Counted from the first letter of the stretch, positions 1 to 11,385 are shown. The stretch: 64,000 bases of DNA from Cricetomys ansorgei (GCA_026225945.1 JAMJFZ010002307.1:1894001-1958000); one strand, 5' to 3'. A program made the numbers and translations. The notes: a model not told the origin generated them from the letters alone.

Positions 1-28
1 GATGCCCACACTTACAAGTACATATTCC

Positions 29-29
<1 letters not shown>

Positions 30-73
<44 letters not shown>
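30..73. repeat. (CA)n microsatellite
   Basis: About 22 uninterrupted CA units in a TM7SF3 intron, 170 bases before the exon at 245. Confidence 0.98.
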
Positions 74-75
<2 letters not shown>

Positions 76-244
76 AAAAATGAAACCTTTTAGAAAAGGA
101 AACTGATTCTCCCTCACCCAGAAGCCATCATCTGCCAGTAGCTCCTGGGGACCCCTTACTGGAATGTTAATTGGTTTGGTCTTGTGCAGGTGATCACAGC
201 TTTTAAAAGGCCATGTAAACACCACTTGTTATGTCTGGCTTTAG

Positions 245-422
245 GTGGTTACCCTAACAGCTGACGATAAAACAGCTGTGTCCTTCTCTTCCCTCCCTGG
301 ACAAGGAGTCATTTATAATGTGATTGTTTGGGATCCGTCCCTCAATACGTCTGCTGCTTATGTTCCCGTGCACACGTATGCCTGCAGCTTTGAGTCAGTG
401 GATGGTAACTGTGTTTCTCCTG
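245..422 (+). CDS. TM7SF3: TM7SF3 coding exon (end of extracellular domain)
   Basis: Acceptor ttag precedes base 245 and donor gtgagt follows base 422. It enters in phase 0 with VVTLTADDKTAVSF and ends with one base of a Gly codon after GNCVSP. The segment is the membrane-proximal part of the luminal/extracellular domain. It contains an N-glycosylation sequon (NTS in SLNTSAAY) and two cysteines (YACSF, GNCVS) that could form a disulfide. The open frame running past 422 is intron read-through. Confidence 0.95.
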
Positions 423-570
423 GTGAGTATGTGGACTTAAACCAGACAGATTCTTCCTTGGTTTTGCAGATCAATTGCCATTAGTGAAGAGCTTAAGATT
501 GTTCAAAATGCTTTGTCTAGCTTTCATTTACTCATTCGCTAGATGCCTTTTGTAAGACCTCCACATTAGA

Positions 571-770
571 GATGGAGGGATGGCTCAGTAGTTAAGAGCA
601 CTTGCTCTTGCAGAAGACCCAGGTTCAGTTCTCAGCACCCACTGGTAGCTCACAGTCATCCATAACTCCAGTTCCAGGGGATCTGATACCCTCTGCTGAC
701 CTCCAAGGATACCAGCATGCACATGGTGCACAGACATACTGTGCAAGCAAAACACTCATACACGAAAAGT
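571..770 (+). repeat. B2 SINE
   Basis: tRNA-derived head (gatggctcagtagttaagag, caggttcagttctcagcacc) and B2 body (gttccaggggatctgatacc). It runs into the TA/TG tract next to it. Confidence 0.9.
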
Positions 771-785
771 TTCCTCACCATATGC

Positions 786-788
<3 letters not shown>

Positions 789-831
<43 letters not shown>

Positions 832-873
832 TGTGTGTGCATGTGTATGTGTGTGTGTGTGTGTGTGTGTGTA
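789..873. repeat. Compound (TA)n-(TG)n microsatellite
   Basis: About 18 TA units, a short spacer, then about 12 TG units, grown from the tail of the B2. Small open frames here code only YIYIYI or VCVCVC and are not genes. Confidence 0.97.
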
Positions 874-2519
874 TTACATGTATTTACTCAGAGAGATAAG
901 ATGGATGTGATGTATATATAAAAATACTTAGCATTTGGGAAACTAATGGGTGCCAGGAAGAAAAACGGAGCAGAGAGGGAGCAGTCGAGTGTGGGAGAGA
1001 GAAAAGTCTGAGGCTACATGGCTGGTGAAGGCCTTGCAGGTAGGAGCCATGCACATCTAGGCATGCCAGGCAGAGGGACAGTCATGCAAATCCCGTCCTG
1101 GACGCCTGCCTGGAGGTTTGAAGTAGGGCAGTGAGAGCAGGAGCAGTGACTAGAGGACAGGATTTGTGAGGCGACAGAGCAGGGTGCGGCTCTGGGTTGG
1201 CCTTGTGGGTCAGGGTGGACCCTGGTTTTTCTTCTGGAGGAGATAGGAAGCTTTGGAAGATTTTGACTGAAGGGCATCCTGATCTGACTTAGACCCTGAG
1301 GGGATCACTGGGTGCCTGTGGAGAAAAGACAGATGAGAGTAGAAACAGCCAAATGGGTCAGGGTTTAGGGAGAATGTCAGTGGAGAGGTGGTGGACTTAT
1401 GTGTGTGTGTGTATATACATGTGTGTGCATGCATGCTTACACATGCACCCCACTTAACAATTTACCTTGAAATAATTTCACAGAAATGATGCAAAAATAA
1501 TATAAAGAAGTTGTGCAAACTCCTCCCCCTGTTATCTCAGTGTTAGTTACTGTACGATGCTGTTTACTTTTCATTCTCTTTTGCTGTGTATGCACAGGTG
1601 CCTCTGTTTTTCTAGGAAACTTGAGAATAAGCTGCACGCATACATGGATGGGACCATTCCCTGGACAAGGGTGTTCGGACCATGTATGGTGCGGGGTGTA
1701 GAGAGTGAGCTGAGCACTAGCCCTGAGCTTGTCAGTCTTTGCTTTTTGGCCGTGGACGCAGTGTGCCCAGTTCTCTCAGGCTCCGGCTACTGCAGTTCCC
1801 TGCCATAGTGGGCTGCACCCTTGAACTGTGAGCCAGAATAGACGCTTTCTCTCTTAGGTTGCTTTTTTTAGGGTTAAGTTGCTTTCATCTCAACAATAGG
1901 AAAAGAAACAAAGGCAGGCGGTTTAGTTTTTAGCTTGAGCTACTAGAGAGGGAGAGCTGCCCTGCTCTAATGTGGGAAGGGCCATGAGAGTGGGCTTGTG
2001 TGTGGGGGAATTCTTGAGAGTTCATTTTGGGAACTGCTCAGTTTGAGAGCCCCATGAAGCCTTCTCACGAACATCTGTTCAGTCGAAGGTTGGATGTGTC
2101 GGCTAAATGTCAGGGAGGCCGGGGCTGGAGAATACCTGGCTCAGGGTGTACAGCCACAAGCCTGGATGGCTTCCCACTTGGGGTGAGAATATGGGGAAGG
2201 TGAGGGGTCCTGAGAACAAGCCCTGAACAGTCCTGCTAAGATGGCTAGGAAAGAGCAGCAAAGCAGTGTTCTATGAGGACAGTGTGGAAGAGCATTTCAA
2301 AGGAAGAAGTGGCCAACTGTGTTGAAGCTGAGGACAAGTTCTGTTGAAAATGACCACTGGCTCCCGCAGCATGGAGGGCAACAGGGCAGGGTGTGGAGGA
2401 AGCCCAGTAGCTCTTACCAGGAGCTACCCGCTAAAGAAGAGTCTCTTGGCTGTGATGGAGCCAAGGGCTAGGGCTCCCTCCCTTTGCTAAAGCTGCAACC
2501 CACTGTTAAAGAAAAACAC
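874..2519. other. TM7SF3 intron, no gene seen
   Basis: Single-copy-looking intron DNA. No exon-like conserved frame, RNA gene or clear repeat apart from a short GT tract near 1400. All open frames are below 90 codons and show no family features. Confidence 0.7.
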
Positions 2520-2636
2520 TCAGGCCTGTGTTCCCAGCACTTGGCAGGTGGAGGTAAGAAGATCTGTTGTTTAGGGTCATCCTCAGCTACATAGAAAGTT
2601 TAAAGCCAGCCTGGGCTACATGAGACCCTGTCTCAA
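2520..2636 (+). repeat. B1-type SINE, old
   Basis: Diverged B1 landmarks: ttcccagcacttggcaggtg, gccagcctgggctacatgag and a terminal accctgtctcaa. Confidence 0.75.
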
Positions 2637-2639
2637 CCT

Positions 2640-3745
2640 TTCCCTTCCTCAGTAATTTATTTTGCAGTACCGAGTGGAAACCTAGGGCCTGTGCATGCCA
2701 GGCAAGCATGGCGGCTCTCCCACTGATGTACATCCTGCCCCCAGTGACTCATGGTAAAGCCACGAGGAAAACTACTCAAAAGAGGGGGTCTTATAGCAGG
2801 GCAGTGATGCCACAGTGAGAATTTGCAGTGGGGAGGGTTGAGGGCTGCTTAGCTCTAAAGACAGCATAGGCAGGTGGAGTGATAGCCAAGTAGCAGGAGA
2901 GTCGGTGGGAGGCCATGTCTGGGGTGTGGGGTTCTGTGTAAAGTGCACTGTCAGGGTTCTTGCTGAAGAGAGGGTGATCAGATGTCACCCTGAGGGTGGG
3001 TAGAGAATGAGGGATCCTGTCAGATATTTAGTGCAATCAGATAACAGAGGCCAATTCTTGCTCATGGGAGTTATCAGAGATCTTGCTGAGACTAAACTTT
3101 GCAAGGATGTGCACAAAGGGCTCAGGACAAGTTTGCAGAACCCCAAACAATGTGTGGTCACACAAAGACTCTGTGACCTCAATCAAACACGGCCACCCAC
3201 GCTCTAGATCCTGGAGAGAGCACAGGTTTCCCAGGTAGATGTGAGTTTGTTTGAACTAGAAACATGTCGTGCTTCCTCCATTCCCCTCCCTGGAGTCCTC
3301 CGAAGCAGAGCCCTGCTGATCACAAGCTCTCCATGCCTGCTCTGTCTGTGTCCAGTTGTCTTTCAAGCCCATGGAGACCTCTTGGTGATTTAGTCTTGTT
3401 TGTTACTTCAGGCTTAACATGTAGCAGGCCCTTCCAGAGGACTCAGCAGGAAGGGTGTATCCACTTTGCCTGTTCATAAAATCCCTAGCCTGTGGGTCCG
3501 AGTCTGTAATGGCAGAAGACAAGCTTTGACTCTTCTAGCTTGTTCTATTTACCCCTTTGTCCTCACTGTCAGTGTGATATCTAGATTATATTTTTTTACA
3601 TTTTTAATTAGCTTTTATTTTACTTTTTAAAAAGTTTTACAAACTTTATTATAAAAAACTTGCAAATCAAAAAATCTTATGAATTTAGCAGAACAATATT
3701 TTATACTGTATGTGAGGAATCAAATATAATGTTTATGGTGAGTGT
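2640..3745. other. TM7SF3 intron, no gene seen
   Basis: Intron sequence. The stretch near 3590-3720 is very A/T-rich. I see no coding exon or known repeat. Confidence 0.65.
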
Positions 3746-3893
3746 GTTTTGTTTGATCTGAGGCTGGTTCTCATGTAGTCAAGGCTCACATCAAACTCAA
3801 ACCTGCTCTGTAGCTGAGGATGACCTTTGACCTCCCGTCTTCCTTCCTTCCACCTCCGAGTGGGATTATAGGCATCTGTCACCATACTCAGTG
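3746..3893 (-). repeat. B1-like SINE, diverged
   Basis: Reverse-complement SINE features: ctcatgtagtcaaggctcac, tagctgaggatgacc and gtgggattataggcatctgt. Confidence 0.65.
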
Positions 3894-3896
3894 TAG

Positions 3897-4068
3897 ATTC
3901 TTTTTTTGAAAACAATTTTATTTTATGTGCATTGGTGTGAGGGTGTCAGATGCGCTGGCACCGGAGTTACAGACAGTTGTGAACTGCCATCGTGGGTATT
4001 GGGAACTGAGCTTGGTTCTCTGGAAGAGCAACCAATGCTCATAACTGTTGAGCCATTTCTCCAGCCCC
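3897..4068 (-). repeat. B2 SINE
   Basis: Ends in gttgagccatttctccagcc, the reversed B2 head; tttattttatgtgcattggt is the reversed B2 tail. Confidence 0.9.
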
Positions 4069-4263
4069 TGGTTTAGATCTTAAGAAAGGTTCCCTACCTC
4101 AAGGCTAATTTGAAAAATTCTTCCCTGTTCCTTATGTATAGGCTCTGTGAAAGAGGAAAGTTCTCCTCCAGTGTCAAGAAACAATGGATGACTAATTGTG
4201 TAGTCTTGACTGGGTTGGGCAGCCTTACTATCTTGGTAATCTTATTTGCTACTTGCTAGAAAC

Positions 4264-4264
<1 letters not shown>

Positions 4265-4311
<47 letters not shown>
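4265..4311. repeat. (GT)n microsatellite
   Basis: About 23 GT units, abutting the dispersed repeat that follows. Confidence 0.98.
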
Positions 4312-4312
<1 letters not shown>

Positions 4313-4698
4313 TTTATGGGGATGGTTTGAATGAGAATTGCCACCATAAACTCATATATTTGAACGATTGGGCCCTAGTTGGTAGAACTGTTTTGGGAAG
4401 GATTGGGAGGTGTGGCCTTGCTGGAGGAGTGTATTGTTAGGTATGGGCATTGAGGTTTCAAAAGTCCACACCAGGCCAGTCTCCCTCTTTCTACCTCCAA
4501 CTTGTGGGTAAGATGTAAGCTGTCAGCTGGTGCTCCAGAGTCATGCCTACCGCCTGCCTGCTGCCGTGCTCCCCACCGTGATGGTCATGGACTCACCCTC
4601 TGATGCTTAAGGAAGCAAGCCCCCAGTTAAAAGTTTTCTTTTGTAAGTTGACTTGGTCATGATGTCTCTTCACAGCAATAGAACAGTGACTAAGATGA
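4312..4698 (+). mobile_element. Rodent LTR-like dispersed repeat (MaLR-type candidate)
   Basis: Landmarks shared with the copy at 34540: tgaggtttcaaaagtccaca, caccgtgatggtcatggact, and an end reading tcttcacagcaatagaacag then tgactaag. I recognise the pattern as a common rodent interspersed repeat but cannot assign the family without a repeat library. Confidence 0.6.
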
Positions 4699-4774
4699 TG
4701 TTCAGTGTGTGTATGCATGTATGTGTATACGCACAAATGTACGATACGTGTGCGCATGTATTGGCCAGATGTTG

Positions 4775-4990
4775 GATGTCTTCCTCTGTCACTCCACATC
4801 ATCATTTGAGGCAGAGTCTCTCACTGCACTTGGAGCTCTCTCACTTGGCTAGGCTGGCAGGCTGGCAAGCCCCAGTACTGGGCGGCATTCACTGCAACAC
4901 CCAACTTTTTATGTGGCTGTGGATGGGAACTCTTCCTCGGACTGGGCAGGCCTTTTACTGATGAGGCTGTCTTCCAAACCCCCAGGGATT
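4775..4990 (-). repeat. B4/RSINE-type SINE, diverged
   Basis: Reversed B4 features: ggcagagtctctcactgcac, gctggcaagccccagtactg and a central acttttatgtgg-like segment. Confidence 0.55.
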
Positions 4991-5394
4991 TGAAGAAAAA
5001 CAAGGCAGAAGACTGCCCAACTCCATGTTTTTGGTGGCAGTCACCCACGTTCTGAAGCACAATATGCATTTGTATCTGTGGCTCAGTCTTTCTCATAGTC
5101 TGGTTCTGAGAAAAGCATGTGTGGATCTACCATGGTCCACAGACTCTGGTCTTACATCTTTTACCTGTTGCTTAAATGCATGTCCCCCTGCTCTCTCCAT
5201 CTGGGTACTCATAAGCATCTAATGCATTTGAATTTGTGGCCAACTTACAGATTTTTCAGAGTGTGTAGGTATTCTGCATCTGTTCTTATTCAAGGATTAT
5301 TTCCTTAGGCTCATCACCTTCCAAGGAAGGTGAATTTGGATTTGTGAGCAGGGTTTTCTCTTGATAAGGGGGTATCTTTTTTTTTTTTTTTAAC

Positions 5395-5630
5395 AATAGA
5401 GTAATTTATTTACTTTTACTTTGTGTGTAGATGTTTTGCCTGCATGTGGCCTGTGCACTCTGTGCATGCAGTGCTGGCAGAGGCCAGAAGAGGATGTTGC
5501 ATTCTATGGAGCTGGAGTTACAGATGGTGGTGAACCACCATGCGAGCCACCACGTGGTGCTGGGATCTTACCCAAGTCCTCTATAAGAGCAATGAGTGTT
5601 CTTACCCACTGAGCTATCTCTCCAGCCCCT
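5395..5630 (-). repeat. B2/B3-type SINE
   Basis: Ends in ccactgagctatctctccag. It contains agaggccagaagaggatgtt and gctggagttacagatggtgg, typical of the reversed B3/B2 body. Confidence 0.85.
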
Positions 5631-5639
5631 ACTGTTCAG

Positions 5640-5775
5640 TTTTCTGAGACAGGGTCACAGTCTATGTCAGGCTGGCTTAGAACTGCCTGTGTAGCACAAT
5701 TGGCCTTGAACATGAAGTGATCCTTCTGTCTCAGCGTCCCAGGGCTGGGATTACAGGCAAGTGTCACCACAACAG
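5640..5775 (-). repeat. B1-type SINE
   Basis: Reversed B1: ctgagacagggtcacagtct, and gctgggattacaggcaagtg just before the A-box end. Confidence 0.75.
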
Positions 5776-6183
5776 GCTGCGTCAGGCTGGAGATAAGATC
5801 TTAGGCTTAGTTCATACGTCTCAGGAATTTCCTTTAACTGAATCACCCCACTTTTCTTGCTTGCAGTTTATTTGTTGCAGAAACAGACTTGTTTTCTGCA
5901 CACATTCTGCCTTACCCTTCCTAAAGAAACACCGTGGGAGCTGGGGTGGGCTCTGTCAGGAGCATGCCCTGTCTGGTTCTCCTTGCTATAAAAAGCAGCC
6001 ATTGGTAGTAATTGCCTGTGTAGATTACTCATTAGGAGAACAGGATATTTTTAAGAGTAGTAATCATGTGTTGAATAATGACTCTCGAGCCAGTTTACCT
6101 TCCTTTCGTCTCTGCTCTGCTTATTAATTAGAACAGATACATTTGTCCACTAATTTTCATTTATTTACTTATTCTTTTTTAAG

Positions 6184-6270
6184 GAAGAGTTTCTACCAAA
6201 GTGTTCTCCACTCTGTTTGCCCTGCTTGGGCTTTTCCTTTGTTTCTTTGGACACAGATTCTGGAAAACAG
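6184..6270 (+). CDS. TM7SF3: TM7SF3 coding exon, membrane segment 1
   Basis: Acceptor aag, donor gtacct. It completes the split Gly codon and reads RVSTKVFSTLFALLGLFLCF, then FGHRFWKT, ending with one base of a Glu codon. A run of about 20 hydrophobic residues followed by HRFWK fits the first transmembrane helix with a positive cytoplasmic end. The 87-base length keeps phase 1 on both sides. It follows a 5.8-kb repeat-rich intron. Confidence 0.95.
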
Positions 6271-7006
6271 GTACCTTTCCATGTAGACCCTCATTCTGCA
6301 CCCTGTGCTGTTCCGAGGGTGGGCTTGTGAGGGTGTCTTTCCACTGCTCACAGACTTCTGGCTGCCTCTGTGGATGAGTCTACCCAGCTGCTCTGTGTTT
6401 TTATTTTTCCCAATCTCAGCAGTAGAGCGCAGCTTCCCCCCCTTAGAGGGGAACGAGATTTGGGTTGTATGGCAGATCTCAGATTGCTCCATCAGCTAGC
6501 GACTAGATTAGAGGGAAAGGTGACTAGAAACCTCCACCTGGGTTTGGAGCTGAGGCTGTGCTGAGCAGAGAGACTGAAATCTGTTCGGTGCTGAGTGCTT
6601 CAGCTACGGAAGGGAACGAGTGCCACAGGATGGCCACCATTGCTGCAGTCTCAGGACTGCCTCTGCCTAGTGCTTTCATTTTACAGAATACGATACATAA
6701 TGGAATATCCATATTGGATCAACAAGTTACGACGTTAGTAACTAATTTGATTATGTAACAGGCACAACACAGACAAGTGCCTCCAGTGTCTAATGCTGCA
6801 GCCCAGTTACTTCATCTGTTTAATAATAAATCCATTACCACTGATTTCTAAAGTCTCCCTCCTTTTAGGTAACTGCTTCTTCTGTGAATTGCCATAGTGT
6901 ATGAGCTCTAGGTGCCTGAGCGCAGGCTCAAGTTAGACGCCTCTGCTGCCTTGTGAAGAGTCTGACATAGGTTCTCGTTTCCCATTTCCTGATGGTTTCC
7001 TCCTAG

Positions 7007-7087
7007 AATTATTCTTCATCGGCTTCATCTTCCTGGGGTTCTTCTTTTACATCCTCATCACCAGACTGACATCCATTAAGTATGACG
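7007..7087 (+). CDS. TM7SF3: TM7SF3 coding exon, membrane segment 2
   Basis: Acceptor cctag, donor gtgagt. It reads ELFFIGFIFLGFFFYILITR and then LTSIKYD, ending in phase 1. An aromatic-rich hydrophobic helix ends in a short charged loop. The overlapping minus-strand open frame across this exon is a codon shadow. Confidence 0.95.
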
Positions 7088-7437
7088 GTGAGTACAGATG
7101 ATAGTTTAGCTGGGTGTGCAGACAGGAAGCTGCTGGGTTCATACCCACCGAGCCTCCCTTGTTGGACCTGGGTGTCACACCAAGTGTGAGGTGATGGGCA
7201 ACCTGTGCCTGGAGCCCTGCTCCACTTCCTCATCCAGCCTTGCTCTCCTGGGTACAACACAGAAGCAGACACACCTGGGTGTGGGGGGGCGTCCCTGTTA
7301 CTCCAGTGTGTGTGAGGCAGAGGCAGAAGGAGGGTCATCATGAGTTTAGATCAGTCTGGGCTGAAGGGTTGTACAGTGCCTCAATACAGCACCCGCCGCC
7401 AAAAAAGCCTCACTCTTCTCTCCCAAATCATTTATTT

Positions 7438-7570
7438 CTGGAGATAGGGTCTCATGTAACTCAGGTGGGCCTAGAACTCACTATGTAGCAGAGGATGACC
7501 TTGAAATTCTGATCCTTCCTGATTGATGTAGTTCTGGGAATGCAACCCAGAGCTTCATGCTGAGCCACTT
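7438..7570 (-). repeat. B1/ID-type SINE, old
   Basis: gagatagggtctcatgtaac and cctagaactcactatgtagc are reversed B1. The end resembles a reversed ID head (cagagcttcatgctgagcca). Confidence 0.6.
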
Positions 7571-7581
7571 CCTCAGTCTTA

Positions 7582-8021
7582 CCCATCACAGCCCCACCCC
7601 CATCATAGCCCCCATCACAGCCCCACCCCATCACAGCCCCACCCCATCACAACCCCCATCACAGCCCCACCCCATCACAGCCTCCATCACAACCCCCATC
7701 ACATCCCCTATGACAGCCCCACCCCATCACAGCCCCACCCCATCACAACCCCCATCACAGCCCCACTCCATCACAACCCCCATCACAGCCCCACCCCATC
7801 ACAGCCTCCATCACAACCCCCATCACATCCCCTATGACAGCCCCACCCCATCACAGCCCCACCCCATCACAACCCCCATCACAGCCCCACTCCATCACAA
7901 CCCCCATCACAGCCCCACCCCATCACAACCCCCATCACAGCCCCACCCCATCACAGCCCCCATCACAGCCCCACCCCATCACAACCCCCATCACAGCCCC
8001 ACCCCATCACAACCCCCAACA
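7582..8021. repeat. CATCACA(R)CCCC minisatellite with 124-bp higher-order unit
   Basis: Intronic tandem array of short units such as catcacagccccacccc and catcacaacccc. A block starting agcctccatcacaac at 7679 is repeated without visible change from 7803, giving a 124-base higher-order period. One strand is almost free of G except in cag. The long open frame across it (repeats of HSPTPSQP) only reflects the lack of stops. Confidence 0.97.
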
Positions 8022-8169
8022 GATTGGTTGTCACCTTTCTGTCTTGGTCCCACCTAACTGACAAAGCCGTCTGTCCCCAGTCCTGGGGTGACAGTGTCTT
8101 AGGGATTTACAGGCTGAAGCTTAGGTTGAAGCCCGCTGATCCATCTCCCTGGTCTTCTCCCTTTTGCAG

Positions 8170-8322
8170 TTCGCCTGGTCCTCACAGCTGTAGCTGGCAG
8201 CTTCGGTGGAATCCTCCTGGTGGCCTCATGGTGGCGATTTGGGATCCTCACGCTCTGCATGCTGTGTGTAGGACTCGTGCTGGGCTTCCTCATCTCTTCT
8301 GGGACCTTCTTCACTCCTCTGG
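8170..8322 (+). CDS. TM7SF3: TM7SF3 coding exon, membrane segments 3 and 4
   Basis: Acceptor tttgcag, donor gtagga. It reads VRLVLTAVAGSFGGILLVAS, WWRFGILTLCMLCVGLVLGF, then LISSGTFFTPLG in part. Two hydrophobic helices are joined by the short WWRFG turn. A minisatellite ends about 150 bases before the acceptor. Confidence 0.95.
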
Positions 8323-8639
8323 GTAGGAGATGCTGATTCTCATGCTGTGTGGGGTTGTTTGGGCTCTCTAAACTGGTCAGGAACTCGGATCCTGGAGTGT
8401 GCTCTTATCTCCACCTTCTGAAGAGTCATGACACTTGCAGTGGTGGCCTGACACTCTTAGAGGGCCAGCTCAGATTAAGAGTCCTTCTCAGCTCACCCTC
8501 TGTGAGGATCTTAGAATGTCCCAGAGATAGCTTCCTGTGGGCTTCGTTACAGTAGGTAGGCAATGGGACTTGTAGGACAGAGCAGAGGTTTTGTTTTTAT
8601 TTTATTTTTAAATTTTACTTTAGAATGCATTTATTTTGA

Positions 8640-8741
8640 TACAAAGTCTTACTTTGCAGTCCAGGCTAACTTCAACTCAAGGTAATCCTTTTGCTCAACC
8701 TCCTGAATACTGAAATTACAGATGTGAGTTGCCATGCCCAG
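8640..8741 (-). repeat. B1-like SINE remnant
   Basis: acaaagtcttactttgcagt, agtccaggctaacttcaact and tgaaattacagatgtgagtt resemble a heavily diverged reversed B1. Confidence 0.5.
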
Positions 8742-9029
8742 TTAACTTTTAAACATTTTAAACCCTCAGAGTCTAACTTGAATCATAAGGAAATGCCTGG
8801 TATGACTCGCAGATGAACAAGGTGCTGCTCTGACAGGCATTGAGCTTGGGAACCTGGTGTTGTATCCAGTCTCCTTGACCTTCTGCCTCGCCCCCACCCT
8901 TCGCCACCTCCAACCCCTAAGCGTTTCTCAGACAGCTCTTGGACTTGGCTAGACTGGTTCTTCAGGGTTATTTCTGTGTTGATGTTCTTGTTTGAAGTAA
9001 TTCATTTCCATCAGTTAAAAAATCTGCCT

Positions 9030-9245
9030 GAGCTGGAGAGATGGCTCAGCAGTTAACAGCACTGGCTTTCCTTGCAGCGGACCCAGTTTTGGTTCCCAGC
9101 GCCCGTGTGTGGCGCACACTGTAACTCCAGTTCCAGGGGATCTGGTACCTGCCTCTCATGTCAGTGGGCACCAGGCATGCACATAGTACATAGGTGTAGC
9201 ATAAATTAAATTAATCTATATACATAAATCGAATTAATGTATAAA
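9030..9245 (+). repeat. B2 SINE
   Basis: gagctggagagatggctcag head, ggttcccagcgcccg, ttccaggggatctggtacct body and an A/T-rich tail. Confidence 0.92.
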
Positions 9246-9614
9246 AAGTAAAAACAGTCGGTTAACTTGCAAGTTAACATTCTTAGCAGTTGTGAAGTTG
9301 CATTTCCAGATTAATGTTAAAAGAAAAGCTAAGGACATTCAGAGCCATTTTAGTGGACTGCTTTCTGTGAACATTTCCAGCTCCTGCAGCTGGTGTCAGG
9401 TTGCTGTAAGCTCTTGGGAATACAGAATGTAACAGAGTGAATTCCTTTGTCCCTTGACTCTGAAGATTATTTTGGGTTCTAAGGGAAACGATGCTGGTGT
9501 GTTTATTGACTGCCCAGGGCACATAGAAGTTCGGCAGACCTCTAGCTAAGCTTATTCCTACTGGGCCCCCATTCTCTTTCTGTCTTTCTCTCTTATCACT
9601 ATCTCTCTGTGTCT

Positions 9615-9668
9615 TCTGACTAAACCCAGGGCCTTGTCTTTGCTAGGCACTGAGCTATATTCCCAGAA
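9615..9668 (-). repeat. ID-type fragment
   Basis: cccagggccttgtctttgct and aggcactgagctatattccc are the reversed tRNA-Ala-like ID head. Confidence 0.6.
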
Positions 9669-9704
9669 CCCAACACTCTTCAATTGAAAGAAATCTGATG
9701 GGGG

Positions 9705-9900
9705 TGGTGGTGAGAGATGGCTCAGTGGTTACCAACACTGGCTGTTCTTCCAGAGGTCCTGAGTTCAATTCCCAGCACCCACACAGTGGCTCACAACCAT
9801 CTACAATGGGATCTAATGCCCTCTTCTGGCATGCAGGAATACATGCAGACAGAGCACTCATACATTAAACAATATACATAAATAAAATAAAAAAAGAAAA
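9705..9900 (+). repeat. B2 SINE
   Basis: gagagatggctcagtggtta, gagttcaattcccagcaccc and an aataaaataaaa tail. Confidence 0.93.
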
Positions 9901-10449
9901 TCTGATGAAAATTATTAGTGATTAAATGTCATGTTCACCCGGGAAGTGATGTTAGGTCACCTTCTATGGGGACAGAGAGATAGCTCTCTGCAAACTCCAT
10001 TCTTCATGTGCCTCTGGAGCATCTGCTGTCTATCCTGTGTCCCCTGGATGAGTTTTAAGAGTCACATGTACTTTGTGATGGCGAAGGAGTTAAACTTCCG
10101 AGTAGGACCCACAGTGCCCCTTAAGCATGGCTTGGCTTTCAGAGATTGCTGGGTCCCAAGTTCAGAGTCTTTCTCTGGGACATGTGGGTGTCAGGCCAGA
10201 GGACCTCCTGCACATGAGGTGCAGTGTAATATTAAATAGGTGCATGTTCTCGGCTTGCTTTTTAAAATATAATTAATTAACTTACTGTGTGTTAAAAAAG
10301 CATATGGTGATGGTGGGGTACATGAGAGGATAACTAGTTGAGTCGTTTCTTCTACCATGTGGGTTCCAGGCATTGGGCCTGTGGTAAGAGCCTTTGTATG
10401 CTGAGCCTTCTCAGCCTCCAGCCCCCTTTAAAATTTTTAAATTATTTAC

Positions 10450-10611
10450 TCTTTTTTTGTTTGTTTGTTTGTTTTTGAGACAGGTCTCACTATGTAGTTC
10501 TGGCTAGCTTGGAACTTGCTGTGTAGACCAGGATGGCCTCCAATTCTCAGAGATTCTCCTGCCTCAGCCTCCCCAGTATCTGGGGGTATAGGCATCTGTC
10601 ACCACATGCTG
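10450..10611 (-). repeat. B1 SINE
   Basis: (GTTT)n-type tail, then ttttgagacaggtctcacta and tgtgtagaccaggatggcct, and the reversed A box gggggtataggcatctg. Confidence 0.88.
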
Positions 10612-10970
10612 AGTCTTTTGAACCTAGTTTGTAAAGAGGACCTCATGTAGCTCTGGGTCCCCCCAGGGTGTGTTGCTCACTCGTCTGTAGCAGTGAAAGT
10701 GCATGAAGTGCCTGAGTGGCCTCTCCAGTCTGTCCTGGAGTTCTTCACTGACAGGGTTCGGTTAGTTGTTCATATTGAGTTCATTGGTTAACTTTGAATA
10801 TCATCTGTGGGGATCCCCCCTCATTACAGGGGATCCCCAAAGCTTAGAGTGAGGGGTGTCTGGGACCCTCCCACTCAATATGATCCAGCCTTCCCACATC
10901 AGATTAGGGCCACAAGGCTGATGAATGGGAGAGCAGGGATTATGGCAACCTTTCAAGTCATCCTCTAGGT

Positions 10971-11184
10971 CAGTGGTTCTCAACCTGTGGGTTGTGACCC
11001 TTTTAGAGGTCAAATGAGCTTTTCACAGGGGTCATCTAAGATCATCTGTGTATCAGATATTTACAATATGATTCATAACAGTAGCAAAATTACAGTTATG
11101 AAGTAGCAATGAAAATAATTTTATGACTAGGAGTCACCATGACAGGATTAAGGGGTGCAGCATTAGGAAGGTTGAGAACCATTG
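10971..11184 (+). mobile_element. URR1-type hAT-Charlie nonautonomous DNA transposon
   Basis: Begins cagtggttctcaacctgtgg and ends aggttgagaaccattg. The ends are inverted repeats of about 16 bases with one mismatch. It is flanked by ctctaggt and atctagga, an 8-base target duplication matching at six central bases, as expected for hAT. The interior (gattcataacagtagcaaaa, ttacagttatgaagtagcaa) is the URR1 body. It has no coding capacity. Confidence 0.93.
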
Positions 11185-11236
11185 ATCTAGGACCCCTCAC
11201 ACCTTCTAGAATGTGCCCTTAAAAAAGGATTGTGTT

Positions 11237-11385
11237 AGCCGGGTGTGGGTACACACATCTTTGATCCCAGCAGAGGAAGAGGCAGGTGAATCTCTTGAGT
11301 TTGAGGCCAGCCTGGTGTACAGCCCATTCCAAGACAGCCAGAGCTACACAGAGGAACTCTGCCTGGAACAAACAAACAAGCACAG
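11237..11385 (+). repeat. B1 SINE
   Basis: agccgggtgtgggtacacac, gtttgaggccagcctggtgt and a terminal AAAC-rich tail. It lies 160 bases before a TM7SF3 exon. Confidence 0.88.

Noticed and set aside
5717..6127. 136-codon open frame before a TM7SF3 exon
   Set aside because: It starts inside a SINE, has no conserved motif, and the true exon at 6184 is in a separate unit.
7582..8021. CRISPR-like array
   Set aside because: The units are contiguous with no unique spacers, and the genome is mammalian.
7557..8061. Long open frames of HSPTPSQP-type repeats on the + strand
   Set aside because: They are the translated minisatellite; C-rich units lack stop codons and there are no splice sites or conservation signs.
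9030..9100. tRNA genes at B2 and ID heads
   Set aside because: The A- and B-box-like sequences belong to tRNA-derived SINEs; no intact cloverleaf was seen.
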